Part shown: in pieces, positions 34,918 to 43,666 of the stretch
Position numbering within the stretch: position 1 is the first letter of the stretch
Layout of the letters: each line of letters starts with the position of its first letter
Origin: Caballeronia sp. dw_19
Lineage (GTDB): Bacteria > Pseudomonadota > Gammaproteobacteria > Burkholderiales > Burkholderiaceae
NCBI RefSeq assembly: GCF_018449515.1
Contig: NZ_JAAVUQ010000009.1
Location: forward strand, 186,001-250,000
Direction of reading: 5' to 3'
Length of the DNA: 64,000 nucleotides
Program-made: the position numbers and the translations under genes
The notes under the pieces: generated by a model
The model's database searches: none
What the model saw: only the letters and a program-made list of their open reading frames with translations
Told to the model about the DNA's origin: nothing

Positions 34918-35861
34918 CGCCGGAACGACCGCGCGAGCGCAAACTCGCCTTCGTCAACTTCAACCAGTTGCGGTCCTTTTATGCCGTCGCCCAGGAGATG
35001 AGCTTCACGAAGGCGGCATTGCTTCTTCACATTGGCCAGCCGACCCTGACCGTACAGGTCAAGCAGTTGGAGGAGAACTATGGCGTCGAACTATTCATTC
35101 GCTCTCCAAAGGGATTGCAGCTAAGTGAAACCGGAATGGCCCTGTTCGCGGTCGCGCGGCAGATATTCGAGCTTGAGGAACAAGCGGTCGATCTGCTCTG
35201 CTCGACCGGTGAAGCCGTGTCCGGATCTATTCGGATTGGGACAGTCGGGCCTTTCTTCGTGATGAAACTGCTCGCGAAGTTCACGCAACGGTATCCGCTG
35301 GTTCAGGTTTCCATCGATAGCGATAACTCCGATGGCGTGCTCAGGAAGATCCTGGATTCGAGCACGGATGTCGCGATCACCGGCAGCATTGTCAACGATG
35401 CCCGGCTTTACTCGCGCCATCTCGGCTCCCATGAGATCCTCGTTTTCGTCAATTCTTCTCACCCGTGGGCGCTGCTGGACAGCATCAAGCTGGCGCAACT
35501 CGACGGTCAGCGAATGATCATGCGCGAGCGGGGATCGATGACACGGACTGCGCTCGAAAAGGAGCTGACGCAACATCGCGTGCACCCGAAAGTTGTCATG
35601 GAGGTATCGCGCGATGCAGTGCGGGAAGCGGTGATGGAGGGGCTGGGCATTGGCATAGTGTCTCAGGCGGAATATCGTCCCCATGACAACCTGCATGTCC
35701 TGCACATTTCAGATTACAAGAGCTTCACGCATTCTTATGTCGTCTGTTTGCGTTCGAGAAGAGGCGCGAAGACTATTGCTGCTTTTACGGATCTCGCAGA
35801 ATCGAGCGTGGACGGAAGCGTTAAATCCCCAGCGGTATTGAAAGCCGCCGACCTGGGATAG
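34914..35861 (+). CDS. LysR-family transcriptional regulator of the catabolic cluster
   Basis: 315 aa from the ATG at 34914 (overlapping the hydrolase stop as ATGA); 34902 would add four residues. HTH: FNQLRSFYAVAQEMSFTKAALLLHIGQPTLTVQVKQLE. The effector domain begins GSIRIGTVGPFFVMKLL. Unusually for LysR genes it lies at the end of the operon it probably controls rather than divergently. It is the best candidate for binding the two matching T-N11-A boxes at 23534 and 30615. Confidence 0.9.
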   Translation: MTPERPRERKLAFVNFNQLRSFYAVAQEMSFTKAALLLHIGQPTLTVQVKQLEENYGVELFIRSPKGLQLSETGMALFAVARQIFELEEQAVDLLCSTGEAVSGSIRIGTVGPFFVMKLLAKFTQRYPLVQVSIDSDNSDGVLRKILDSSTDVAITGSIVNDARLYSRHLGSHEILVFVNSSHPWALLDSIKLAQLDGQRMIMRERGSMTRTALEKELTQHRVHPKVVMEVSRDAVREAVMEGLGIGIVSQAEYRPHDNLHVLHISDYKSFTHSYVVCLRSRRGAKTIAAFTDLAESSVDGSVKSPAVLKAADLG

Positions 35862-35960
35862 CGCAACTCACGTCAAGCCTGCGCTGTGACGGGGTGCCAC
35901 CCTGGAACTGAAGAGGGAGGACTCCGACGCGTACGTACATGTTGAACAGCGCTGGCAAAT

Positions 35961-35986
35961 GGTGCCGGCAAACGGTGCCGGCAAAC
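35961..35986 (+). repeat. 13-bp tandem duplication in a convergent intergenic region
   Basis: The unit GGTGCCGGCAAAC occurs twice in tandem without mismatch, with partial copies on both sides. It lies between the LysR gene and the convergent MFS gene. Confidence 0.8.
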
Positions 35987-36027
35987 GGTCCTGGACTTTG
36001 TACTTCAAACGTTCTTCCTGAACCGGA

Positions 36028-36052
36028 CGGTGCCAGATTTTATCTGGCACCG
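36028..36052. terminator. Strong stem-loop between convergent genes, possible bidirectional terminator
   Basis: Perfect 11-bp arms (left CGGTGCCAGAT) around a TTT loop, with a further CCGGA/TCCGG pair outside after a 2-nt bulge. It lies between the LysR gene (plus) and MFS gene (minus), the right place for a shared terminator. No T-run follows the stem, so it might instead be an interspersed palindromic element. Confidence 0.5.
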
Positions 36053-36096
36053 ATTCCGGCGCCTGGTTCCTGTTCTGCCCGCATTGCAGCAGCATG

Positions 36097-37467
36097 CTAG
36101 AGCACGTTCTGCCCTTTTTCTCGCGGCCCTGGCGCCCCATTCAGCCCATGGTCCGGGTGTCTTTGCTCGCCTGCCGGAGATCCGGTCTTGATCCGGCTCG
36201 CCGCCAGTACCCCTGCAACCACGCACAGCGCGATGAAATACCATCCGTTGCTGTAGTCCTTCTTTCCGAGGGCATCGACAGTGACAAGAATCGCGAAGAT
36301 TTTCGCGGAGAACGCCGCGACGAAATAGCCCGCGCCGTTCATGAAGCCCATCGCCTTGCCATATACCTCCGGCGTGAAAATTTCGGCAGGCAATGCGAGG
36401 AACGGTCCCCACGCCATGTTGCCGAAGAATCCCATGCCGCAAAGCGCGATAGTCAGCAGCAACTGATTGGCATGCTGCAATGAGCCGAGCAAAACCACGA
36501 ACGGAGCGAGGCCGATAAAGCACGCAAGGATCATGATCTTGCGGTTGCCGTGAAAGACTTTATCGGAGAGATAGGACGATACGAAGCTGCCCACCGCGCC
36601 CGCGAGAAAATAAAGTCCGCTCCACCATCCCATGGTTTGCAGCTTGAAACCGAAGGTGTCCGAGAGGTAAAGCGGGATCCAGGTGAGTGCGCCGTACAAC
36701 GTGATCTGCATCACGATATCGACAAAAACAACCGCTACGTAGGTCTTGTTCTTGAACAGGTCGAGAAAGCTCACCGCGCCGTTGCGCATGATGTCCTGCT
36801 GCGCGTTGCGATATTCACCGCGCTTGATGGTGCCGGAAGCGATCTCGTCGCGGTAAGCATATTCCAGCTCTTCTTCCGTGATCTTCTTGTACTGCTCGGG
36901 GCGATCGAACACGAAGAGCAGAATCATCGCGAGCGGGACGACACCCAACGCGCCCGTGACCACGAATACGATCCGCCAGCTGTTCGCATGCGCGGCGAAC
37001 TGGGTCGCCACCACGCTTGCCCACGCGGGCGTGAGAATCCAGGCCCACGCCAGGATAGTCTGCGCGCGCGCCCGGCCTTCCTTGTTGAACCAGCGCATCA
37101 GAATACGCGCCGACGGCACGTATTCAGTTCCCACCAGCATGCCGAACAACGCCATGCGCAAGAGGTATTCGTTGCGCGTCTGGATCGCGCCCATGTACAT
37201 GGTCATCACCGACCACGCGACCACCGAAAACACCAGGATGCGCTTCGGTCCGAACTTGTCCGTGAGGAGGCCCGACACATATTGCGACGGCCCGTAGAAC
37301 AGCAGCATCAGGAATGCGCCCGTGCCGATATCACCGGTGCTGAGGCCGATATCGTGCGCAATCATCGGGTTCAGGACGCTGCTTTTTACCCGGTCAAGGT
37401 ACTGGATGCTGTAGGCAACAAATAGAACGATGGCAATGATCCACCGGTACGGAATGCGCGGCCTCAT
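36097..37467 (-). CDS. MFS transporter, anion:cation symporter (ACS) type
   Basis: 456 aa, twelve membrane segments. N-terminal YSIQYLDRVKSSVLNPMI is the D-R motif of ACS-family transporters for sugar acids, aromatic acids and tartrate, and SGLLTDKFGPKRIL is motif A. Divergent from an FAD oxidoreductase / IlvD-type dehydratase operon with a shared 122-bp promoter region, so it probably imports the acid that those enzymes process. Confidence 0.9.
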   Translation of the reverse strand: MRPRIPYRWIIAIVLFVAYSIQYLDRVKSSVLNPMIAHDIGLSTGDIGTGAFLMLLFYGPSQYVSGLLTDKFGPKRILVFSVVAWSVMTMYMGAIQTRNEYLLRMALFGMLVGTEYVPSARILMRWFNKEGRARAQTILAWAWILTPAWASVVATQFAAHANSWRIVFVVTGALGVVPLAMILLFVFDRPEQYKKITEEELEYAYRDEIASGTIKRGEYRNAQQDIMRNGAVSFLDLFKNKTYVAVVFVDIVMQITLYGALTWIPLYLSDTFGFKLQTMGWWSGLYFLAGAVGSFVSSYLSDKVFHGNRKIMILACFIGLAPFVVLLGSLQHANQLLLTIALCGMGFFGNMAWGPFLALPAEIFTPEVYGKAMGFMNGAGYFVAAFSAKIFAILVTVDALGKKDYSNGWYFIALCVVAGVLAASRIKTGSPAGEQRHPDHGLNGAPGPREKGQNVL

Positions 37468-37509
37468 AAGGCTGTCTCCTAAGTCAAAATGATCTTGTAT
37501 GTTGGTAGT

Positions 37510-37559
37510 ATGTCAGTGACATGTTGACAGAATATGATGTTGTTGCTTAGAGTGTCAAC
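37510..37559. promoter_or_regulatory. Operator region with TGTCA half-sites between divergent MFS and FAD-dehydratase genes
   Basis: A perfect palindrome ATGTCA-G-TGACAT (37510-37522) is followed by GTTGACA (37523-37529) and its inverted copy TGTCAAC (37553-37559). The TTGACA at 37524-37529 could also be the -35 of the plus-strand operon, with TTAGAG at 37547-37552 as a weak -10. The FCD-type GntR protein at 40665 is the natural candidate to bind here. Confidence 0.6.
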
Positions 37560-37589
37560 TAGAAAACGAACCTTGGATGGAGGAGATTC

Positions 37590-38936
37590 ATGACTCGAAC
37601 GATCGTTTTGGAGACGCGCGACGTCCGTCCGGTCGAGACTATCGAAGCGGATGTATTCGTCGCGGGCGGCGGCGCGGCGGGCCTCGCAGCGGCGGTAACG
37701 GCGGCACGGCAGGGCTGCCGGGTCGTGCTGGCGGAGCGCTACGGGTTCTGCGGAGGCGGCGCGGTCGCGGGCCTGTCGGGCACGGTGTGCGGCCTGTACG
37801 AAGCCAGCAATGGAGACGCGCCGCCCAACCAGTTGGTGCATGGTTTCGTCGATGAATTCATCGCGATGATGCATGCGCGCGGCGGCCTTGGCGATCCGGT
37901 GAAATACGGCAAGACCTATACGGTGGTCCACGATCCGCTGGTCTGGCGCGAGGTGGCGGATGCGCTGCTGCGCGAAGCCGGTATTACCGTGATTTATCAC
38001 GCGACGGTGACGGAAGTCCTGCTGGACGAAGGGCGCGTCGCCGGCGCGCAGATTTATACGAAAAGCGGCAAGGTGCGGGTGCTGGCTCCCATTACGATTG
38101 ATGCCAGCGGCGACGCCGACCTGGTCACCATGGCGGGCTGGCCGACCTCGATGGGGGACAACGGTCACGTTCAGAATCCGACCATGATCTTTCGCCTCGG
38201 CGGTGTGGACGTGGAGCGGTTTCTCAGCGCGTACGGCCACGACACGATCATGCCGCCCGAGATATCGGCGCAGCTCGTGGAGGCGAATGGCCGCGGCTAT
38301 ACGCTGCCGCGCGCCAAGATCTGGCTGTTCCCTACACCGCGTCCGGGCGAACTGCTTTGCAATTGCACGCGTATCACGGGCGCCGATGGCCGCGAGCTCA
38401 ATTCCATGATCCATCGGGATTTCACGGAAGCGGAGTTCGAAGGGCGCCTGCAAGTGCGTGAGTATGCGCGCTTCTTCCGCGACCATCTGGCGGGATGCGA
38501 GACGAGCTGGGTCAACGACACCGGCGTGCAGGTCGGCATTCGACAAAGCCGTCAGGCGCTCGGCGTGCAGACGTTGCTCAACGCCGACATTCTCGCGGGC
38601 AAGAAATTCGCCGATGGCATCGCGCGTTCACCGTGGCCAATCGAGCTGCATAGCGGCAGCCGGCCGCGCGTCGAGTGGCTGCTCAACGATTACTACGAAG
38701 TCCCGTTCGGCTGTTTCGTGCCGCAAGGGGGCGACGGGCTGCTGACGGCGGGGCGATGTTTATCGGCCGAACACGAAGCGGTGGCGTCCGCGCGCGTCAC
38801 GGCGCAGTGCTTTTCCTATGGTCATGCAATCGGCCACGCCGCGGCGCTGGCTGTCAACGAACACATTCCGGTGAGCAGGCTGGCAGGTCGCGATATCCGC
38901 TTGCTGCTCAACCGCGATGGCGCACAACTCGATTAA
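37590..38936 (+). CDS. FAD-dependent oxidoreductase, FAD_oxidored family
   Basis: 448 aa, start behind GGAGGAG. FAD motif ADVFVAGGGAAGLAAAVTAARQGCRVVLAE, followed by RYGFCGGGAVAGLSGTVCGLYEA, the GG-rich segment seen in this family, and a terminal GLLTAGRCLSAEHEAVASAR flavin motif. Substrate not known. It is 12 nt upstream of the IlvD-type dehydratase and 36 nt before that start's ribosome site lies no other gene, so the two are co-transcribed and likely act on the same hydroxy acid or sugar acid. Confidence 0.88.
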   Translation: MTRTIVLETRDVRPVETIEADVFVAGGGAAGLAAAVTAARQGCRVVLAERYGFCGGGAVAGLSGTVCGLYEASNGDAPPNQLVHGFVDEFIAMMHARGGLGDPVKYGKTYTVVHDPLVWREVADALLREAGITVIYHATVTEVLLDEGRVAGAQIYTKSGKVRVLAPITIDASGDADLVTMAGWPTSMGDNGHVQNPTMIFRLGGVDVERFLSAYGHDTIMPPEISAQLVEANGRGYTLPRAKIWLFPTPRPGELLCNCTRITGADGRELNSMIHRDFTEAEFEGRLQVREYARFFRDHLAGCETSWVNDTGVQVGIRQSRQALGVQTLLNADILAGKKFADGIARSPWPIELHSGSRPRVEWLLNDYYEVPFGCFVPQGGDGLLTAGRCLSAEHEAVASARVTAQCFSYGHAIGHAAALAVNEHIPVSRLAGRDIRLLLNRDGAQLD

Positions 38937-38948
38937 AGGAACTCCACA

Positions 38949-40622
38949 ATGACTCAAAAATTGCGCAGTAATTTCACGCCGGGCACCACGCGCTGGGCCG
39001 TGCGCCGTTCGCAATGGCTGGCGATGGGCTTGACGGAAGCGGACTTCGAAAAACCGAAGATCGCGATCGTGAATTCATCGAGCAAATTGTCGGTGTGTTA
39101 TCAGCATCTCGATGGCGTGTCGCAGGTTGTACAGGACGCGATTCGCGCAGCCGGGGGCGTGCCGCTGGAAATCCGCACGGTGGCGCCATCCGATTTCGTC
39201 ACCAGCGCCGGCAAGCAGGGGCGCTACCTGATGCCCACGCGCGACTTGCTGGTCAACGACGTCGAGGTCCAGGTGGAAGGCGCCGAACTGGACGGCATGG
39301 TGCTCCTCGCTTCATGCGACAAGACCACGCCCGCGCAACTCATGGCCGCGGGGCGGCTGAATGTGCCGAGCATCATCGTCACGTGCGGGTTTCAGCTGGG
39401 GTCTCAGTGCGGCGACCATCATGTCGATATTGAAGAGGTCTACAAGTCGGTCGGCGCGTACAAGGCGAAGAAGATCACGCTGCATGACCTGACCGAGATG
39501 ACATGCCACGCGATCAAGGGGCCGGGCGTGTGCGCGGGCCTCGCCACCGCCAATTCCATGCATTGCATGGCGGAAGCGCTGGGAATGACGCTGCCGGGCA
39601 ACGCGCCGATCCGCGCGGGCAGCGAAGCGCTCAATGACTACGCGGCACGCGCCGGCGTCGCGATCATGGACCTGGTCGCCCGGGATATCCGCCCGCGCCA
39701 GATCATGACGGCGGCGGCGTTTCGTAACGCGGTCCGGGTGGCGGTGGCAATCGGCGCCTCGGTCAATGTGATGCGCCATCTGCTGGCTGCCGCTATCGAG
39801 AGCGAGTGCGATGTGAATATCATCGGCGAATTCGAAGCAGCCGGCGCGCTGGTCGGGCAGATCACCAAGGTGCGCCCGAACGGACCCGACCGGATCGAGG
39901 ATTTTGCGGCCGCCGGCGGCTGCGCCGGGGCGATGAAGCAACTGCAAAGCGTACTCGATACCTCCGTCATGACTGTGACGGGCAGCAGCTTGCAAGCGAA
40001 CCTGGACGCGCGTCCGGCGCCGGACGAAGCGGTTATCGCCAAGCTCGCGACGCCGTTTTTTGCTGAGCCGGGCCTGATCATCGTCAGGGGAAATCTTGCG
40101 CCGGACGGTTCGGTGGTCAAGCTCTCCGCCGTGCCGAAACACGTGCGGCGCTTTTCCGGACCCGCGACGGTATTCGAAGACGAGAACGATGCGATCGCGC
40201 AAATCGAGAAGAACGAGATCGCGCGCGGTTCGGTTGTGGTCCTGCGCATGATGGGACCGAAGGGGGGGCCGGGCACGGTGTTCGCTGCCAGCTTCATGGC
40301 GGCGCTGGTCGGCGCGGGGCTGGGAGACACGGTAGCCGTTGTGACCGACGGCGAGCTGTCGGGCTTGAACAGCGGCATTACCATCGGGCAGGTGATGCCG
40401 GAGGCGGCGGAGGGCGGTCCCTTGGCAGTGGTGCGAAACGGCGACATAATAACGATCGACCTCAACGAGAAATCGATGACTCTTGAAATCTCGGACGGCG
40501 AAATGGAGGCGCGCCTCACGGCGCTTCCGCCCCTGCGCGCAACGACTGAAAAGGGCTGGCTTTCCATGTACCAGCAACTGGTGCAGCCGCTTTCAAAAGG
40601 CGCGGTGCTCGGCAAGCGCTGA
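38949..40622 (+). CDS. IlvD/Edd-family dehydratase (probable sugar-acid or dihydroxy-acid dehydratase)
   Basis: 557 aa. The Fe-S ligand cysteines appear in LLASCDKTTPAQLMAAGRLN and KGPGVCAGLATANSMHCMAEALGMTLPG, and the C-terminal domain has VVTDGELSGLNSGITIGQVMPEAAEGGPLAVVRNGDII, all hallmarks of the family. The MVLLASCDKT site and gene context (FAD oxidoreductase, ACS transporter, FCD GntR regulator) point to a catabolic dehydratase rather than biosynthetic IlvD. Gives a 2-keto-3-deoxy product. Specific substrate cannot be told. Confidence 0.92.
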   Translation: MTQKLRSNFTPGTTRWAVRRSQWLAMGLTEADFEKPKIAIVNSSSKLSVCYQHLDGVSQVVQDAIRAAGGVPLEIRTVAPSDFVTSAGKQGRYLMPTRDLLVNDVEVQVEGAELDGMVLLASCDKTTPAQLMAAGRLNVPSIIVTCGFQLGSQCGDHHVDIEEVYKSVGAYKAKKITLHDLTEMTCHAIKGPGVCAGLATANSMHCMAEALGMTLPGNAPIRAGSEALNDYAARAGVAIMDLVARDIRPRQIMTAAAFRNAVRVAVAIGASVNVMRHLLAAAIESECDVNIIGEFEAAGALVGQITKVRPNGPDRIEDFAAAGGCAGAMKQLQSVLDTSVMTVTGSSLQANLDARPAPDEAVIAKLATPFFAEPGLIIVRGNLAPDGSVVKLSAVPKHVRRFSGPATVFEDENDAIAQIEKNEIARGSVVVLRMMGPKGGPGTVFAASFMAALVGAGLGDTVAVVTDGELSGLNSGITIGQVMPEAAEGGPLAVVRNGDIITIDLNEKSMTLEISDGEMEARLTALPPLRATTEKGWLSMYQQLVQPLSKGAVLGKR

Positions 40623-40664
40623 TGGTCGCCGGCCGGGTCCGCCAATCACTCTGAAGGCCCATTT

Positions 40665-41351
40665 ATGAACGGACCCGTGCCGGTCAATCCTGTCATTGTC
40701 GACAACGAAGAGCAAAGCCTCGCAGGCCAGGCGTACACGCAGATCGAGGAGCGCATAGCAACACTCAGCCTCAGGCCGGGGCAGATCGTCTCCGAAAACG
40801 GCTTGTCGAAGCTGCTGGGCCTGGGCCGGACGCCCGTGCGCGAAGCGTTGCAGCAGCTTGCGCGCGAAGGTCTGGTGGTGATCGTACCGAAGCTCGGCAT
40901 CATCATTTCCGAGATCGACGTGCGCAAGCAATTGAAGCTGCTCGAAGTCCGGCGCGAACTCGAACGGTATCTGGTGGCAGTCGCGGCGAAACGCGCAGAC
41001 TCGCAGCAGCGCGCGGAATTCGCCACGCTGGCCGAGCAGATGGAGCAGGCGGCGCAGGAGAATGACGGCGATGCGTTTCTTGCCCATGACCGGACGTTCA
41101 ATCGCTTGCTGCTCGAAAGTGCCCGCAATGAATACGCGACTTCCGCCATGAAACTCATGCAGGGTTTGTCGCGGCGATTCTGGTACGCGCATTACAAGGA
41201 ATCGGCGAATCTGCCTGAAGCGGCACGATTGCATGCGCGAATTGCATCGGCGATCGCGGACGGTGACGAAGATCTGGCGCGCGATGCGCTGGATCGGCTG
41301 ATCGATAATGTCGAGACGTTTACACGCGCGGCGCTCGATTCCTATCGATAG
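40665..41351 (+). CDS. GntR-family transcriptional regulator, FCD (FadR) subfamily
   Basis: 228 aa. Winged helix with IATLSLRPGQIVSENGLSKLLGLGRTPVREALQQLAREGLVVIVPKLG, then an all-helical FCD effector domain with D-x3-H metal ligands (AHDRTFNRLLLE, and later LHARIASAIADGD). Third gene of the FAD oxidoreductase - dehydratase operon. It likely controls the divergent promoter at 37468-37589 in response to the pathway's acid. Confidence 0.93.
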   Translation: MNGPVPVNPVIVDNEEQSLAGQAYTQIEERIATLSLRPGQIVSENGLSKLLGLGRTPVREALQQLAREGLVVIVPKLGIIISEIDVRKQLKLLEVRRELERYLVAVAAKRADSQQRAEFATLAEQMEQAAQENDGDAFLAHDRTFNRLLLESARNEYATSAMKLMQGLSRRFWYAHYKESANLPEAARLHARIASAIADGDEDLARDALDRLIDNVETFTRAALDSYR

Positions 41352-41696
41352 CCGCAGCGCATAGTTCCCCTCTGCACGAGATCTACCCCCCTTCCGGGCG
41401 TAGGCAGACCTCAGCCTCTGAAGCCCCCGAGCGCGAACGGGACCAGGCGTGGCCGCAAGGCAGAATCGCGCTGAAAGCGCCTGCAAACCCAAATCCAAAA
41501 CCCACTCCGGCCCCAGGCGAAAACCCGCGGGCGTCGCCTCGGTGACACTTGATGTCGAAAACGTGGTGCTGCCGTGCATTTTGAGCCGCTACAGTTCTCT
41601 GGCGGCGAGGTGGTCTGGAAAACGATCCATATACCGACAAACCCTGATCCCGCAGCGCTATCGACCCAATCGGCTGGGCTCTCTTCCGGAGGACGC
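41352..41696. other. 345-bp intergenic region before the quaternary-amine operon
   Basis: It must hold the promoter of the long operon that starts at 41697. I see no clear palindrome. The frame of the first permease is open from 41574 but lacks a ribosome site there. Confidence 0.4.
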
Positions 41697-42434
41697 TTGG
41701 AAACGCTCGCTTTCATCTGGACAAACGGTCCTTCGATCTTGCACATGCTCGTCGAGCATCTGCAGATCGTGGCGGTGGGCGTCGGCTTCGCCATCCTCAC
41801 CGGCGTACCGCTGGGTATCGCCATCAGCCTCAATGAACGTGTGGCGCGGATCGTGCTCTATGTGGCCGCCATCCTCATGACGGTGCCGTCGATCGCGCTG
41901 TTCGGCTTGCTGATCCCGGTACTGTCGCTGATTGGGCAAGGCATCGGGTTCCTGCCGGCGGTGATTGCGCTGTTCCTTTATTCCCAGTTGCCGATCGTGC
42001 GCAATACCTACACGGCGATCCGCAATCTCGACCCTGCCATGCGAGAAGCCGCGCGCGGCATGGGCATGACCACGAAGCAACGGCTCTTCCGCGTCGAACT
42101 GCCCATTGCCGTGCCCATCATCATGGCCGGCATCAGGATGGCCGTGGTCATCAACATCGGCATTGCGGCAATTGCAACCTATATTGGCGCGGGCGGGCTC
42201 GGCAAGCTGATCAGCCGCGGCATCTCGCAGTCGGACCCGAGACAACTGATAGCCGGGGCGGTGATCGTGGGTGCCCTTGCGATCGTGGCGGACTTTGGAC
42301 TGGCCTGCCTGCAACGCCGCCTCACGCCTGCCGGTCTGCGCACGGCGCGCCTGCCCCTGCTGGCTTGGGGCCGTCGCGCGGTCTCGGCCGACGTGCGCGC
42401 AGTCGACCCCATCACCATTGCGGAGAGCCGATGA
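41697..42434 (+). CDS. Quaternary-amine ABC transporter permease 1, OpuCB-like
   Basis: 245 aa from a TTG at 41697, chosen because GGAGG lies 4 nt upstream; an ATG at 41574 in the same frame has no ribosome site and would add a polar tail untypical of the family. EAA loop: NLDPAMREAARGMGMTTKQRLFRVELPIAVPIIMAGIRMA. Six membrane segments. Its stop overlaps the ATPase start. Family members import glycine betaine, carnitine, choline or proline betaine. Confidence 0.9.
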   Translation: METLAFIWTNGPSILHMLVEHLQIVAVGVGFAILTGVPLGIAISLNERVARIVLYVAAILMTVPSIALFGLLIPVLSLIGQGIGFLPAVIALFLYSQLPIVRNTYTAIRNLDPAMREAARGMGMTTKQRLFRVELPIAVPIIMAGIRMAVVINIGIAAIATYIGAGGLGKLISRGISQSDPRQLIAGAVIVGALAIVADFGLACLQRRLTPAGLRTARLPLLAWGRRAVSADVRAVDPITIAESR

Positions 42435-43666
42435 TCAAGCTTCAGAATCTCACCAAGCGCTTCGAATCGCGCCAGTCGCAAGCGGTGGTCGACAACCTCA
42501 CGATGGAGATTGGCGAAGGGGAGTTATGCGTGCTGCTCGGACCCTCGGGTTGCGGCAAGACCACCACGCTAAAGATGATCAACCGGCTGGTGCAGCCGAC
42601 GTCGGGCAAGATCCTGATCGGCGGAGAAGACACCGCGAGCTTCGACGTGGTCGAGTTGCGTCGGCGCATTGGCTATGTGATCCAGCAGGTTGGCCTGTTC
42701 CCCAACATGACGGTGGAAGGCAACATCGCGCTCGTGCCGCAGATGCTCGGTTGGGACAAGGCGCGCACGCGCAAGCGCGTGGAGGAGTTGCTTGAACTCG
42801 TCGCGCTTGATCCGGCCGTGTTCATGCGCTGTTATCCACGTGACCTGTCGGGTGGTCAGCAACAACGCGTGGGGGTCGCGCGCGCACTTGCCGCCGATCC
42901 GCCCGTGATGCTGATGGACGAACCGTTCGGCGCCATCGATCCGATCAACCGCACGGCTATCCAGGACGAGTTTCGCAAGATCCAGCGGCGCCTGAACAAG
43001 ACCGTGGTGTTCGTGAGCCACGATATTGACGAAGCCGTGAAGATGGCCGACAAGATCGCGATCTTCCGCGACGGCAAGCTCGAACAATATGGACCGCCGG
43101 AAGAATTGCTGGCACGGCCGGCCAGCGCGTTCATCGCGAACTTCGTCGGCTCGGATCGCGCATTGAAGCGCTTGCGCCTGCTGTGCGCAAGCGATGCGCT
43201 GATGAGTTCGAGAGCGGTCGCGCGCGTTGGAGAAACGCACCGCAACGTGCGCGCGGCGCTGGGCACGCATCCCGGCGGCGAGGTCATCGTGGTCGATTCT
43301 AACGGGGCGCCGTGCGGCTATCTCAGCGCCGCATGCCTGGACGCCGCGGGCGTGAACGCGGACGACCGGCTGGATGCATCGATTGCGATGCCGCTTACTG
43401 CGACGGCCCGTGCAGGCGACGACTTGCGCAGCGTAGTGTCCGCCATGCTCGCGCACGGCGTCTCATGGTTCGCCGTGCTCGACGATGCCGGCCGCTTCGC
43501 CGGTTATGTCAGCTATGCGGCGATCGCGGCGTTGGCGCGCGCGGCGCACCCGGACGCATGCGTTCAAGCGGGCTTGGGTGTCTTCACCGATGACAACGCG
43601 GGTTTAGTTCCACTCGCCGGCCAGGAAGATCCCGGCGTGCTCACGCGCGCGGAAGAGGGCGCATGA
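42431..43666 (+). CDS. Quaternary-amine ABC transporter ATPase, OpuCA/ProV-like
   Basis: 411 aa from the ATG at 42431 (ATGA overlap). Walker A GPSGCGKTTTL, signature LSGGQQQRVGVARAL, Walker B VMLMDEPFGAID. The FEYE-type ProV segment appears as RTAIQDEFRKIQRRLNKTVVFVSHDIDEA. The C-terminal 130 residues form a CBS-pair-like tail, as in OpuCA, which senses ionic strength in osmotic systems; here the catabolic neighbours suggest nutrient uptake. Confidence 0.93.
   Translation: MIKLQNLTKRFESRQSQAVVDNLTMEIGEGELCVLLGPSGCGKTTTLKMINRLVQPTSGKILIGGEDTASFDVVELRRRIGYVIQQVGLFPNMTVEGNIALVPQMLGWDKARTRKRVEELLELVALDPAVFMRCYPRDLSGGQQQRVGVARALAADPPVMLMDEPFGAIDPINRTAIQDEFRKIQRRLNKTVVFVSHDIDEAVKMADKIAIFRDGKLEQYGPPEELLARPASAFIANFVGSDRALKRLRLLCASDALMSSRAVARVGETHRNVRAALGTHPGGEVIVVDSNGAPCGYLSAACLDAAGVNADDRLDASIAMPLTATARAGDDLRSVVSAMLAHGVSWFAVLDDAGRFAGYVSYAAIAALARAAHPDACVQAGLGVFTDDNAGLVPLAGQEDPGVLTRAEEGA

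Noticed and set aside
37479..38546. 355-codon minus-strand frame
   Set aside because: Antisense shadow of the FAD oxidoreductase gene, which has flavin motifs and a strong ribosome site.
41535..41560. TGACA...TGTC near the start of the quaternary-amine operon, similar to the GntR half-sites at 37510
   Set aside because: The second half-site is TGTCG and the spacing differs, so the match is too weak to claim a shared operator.
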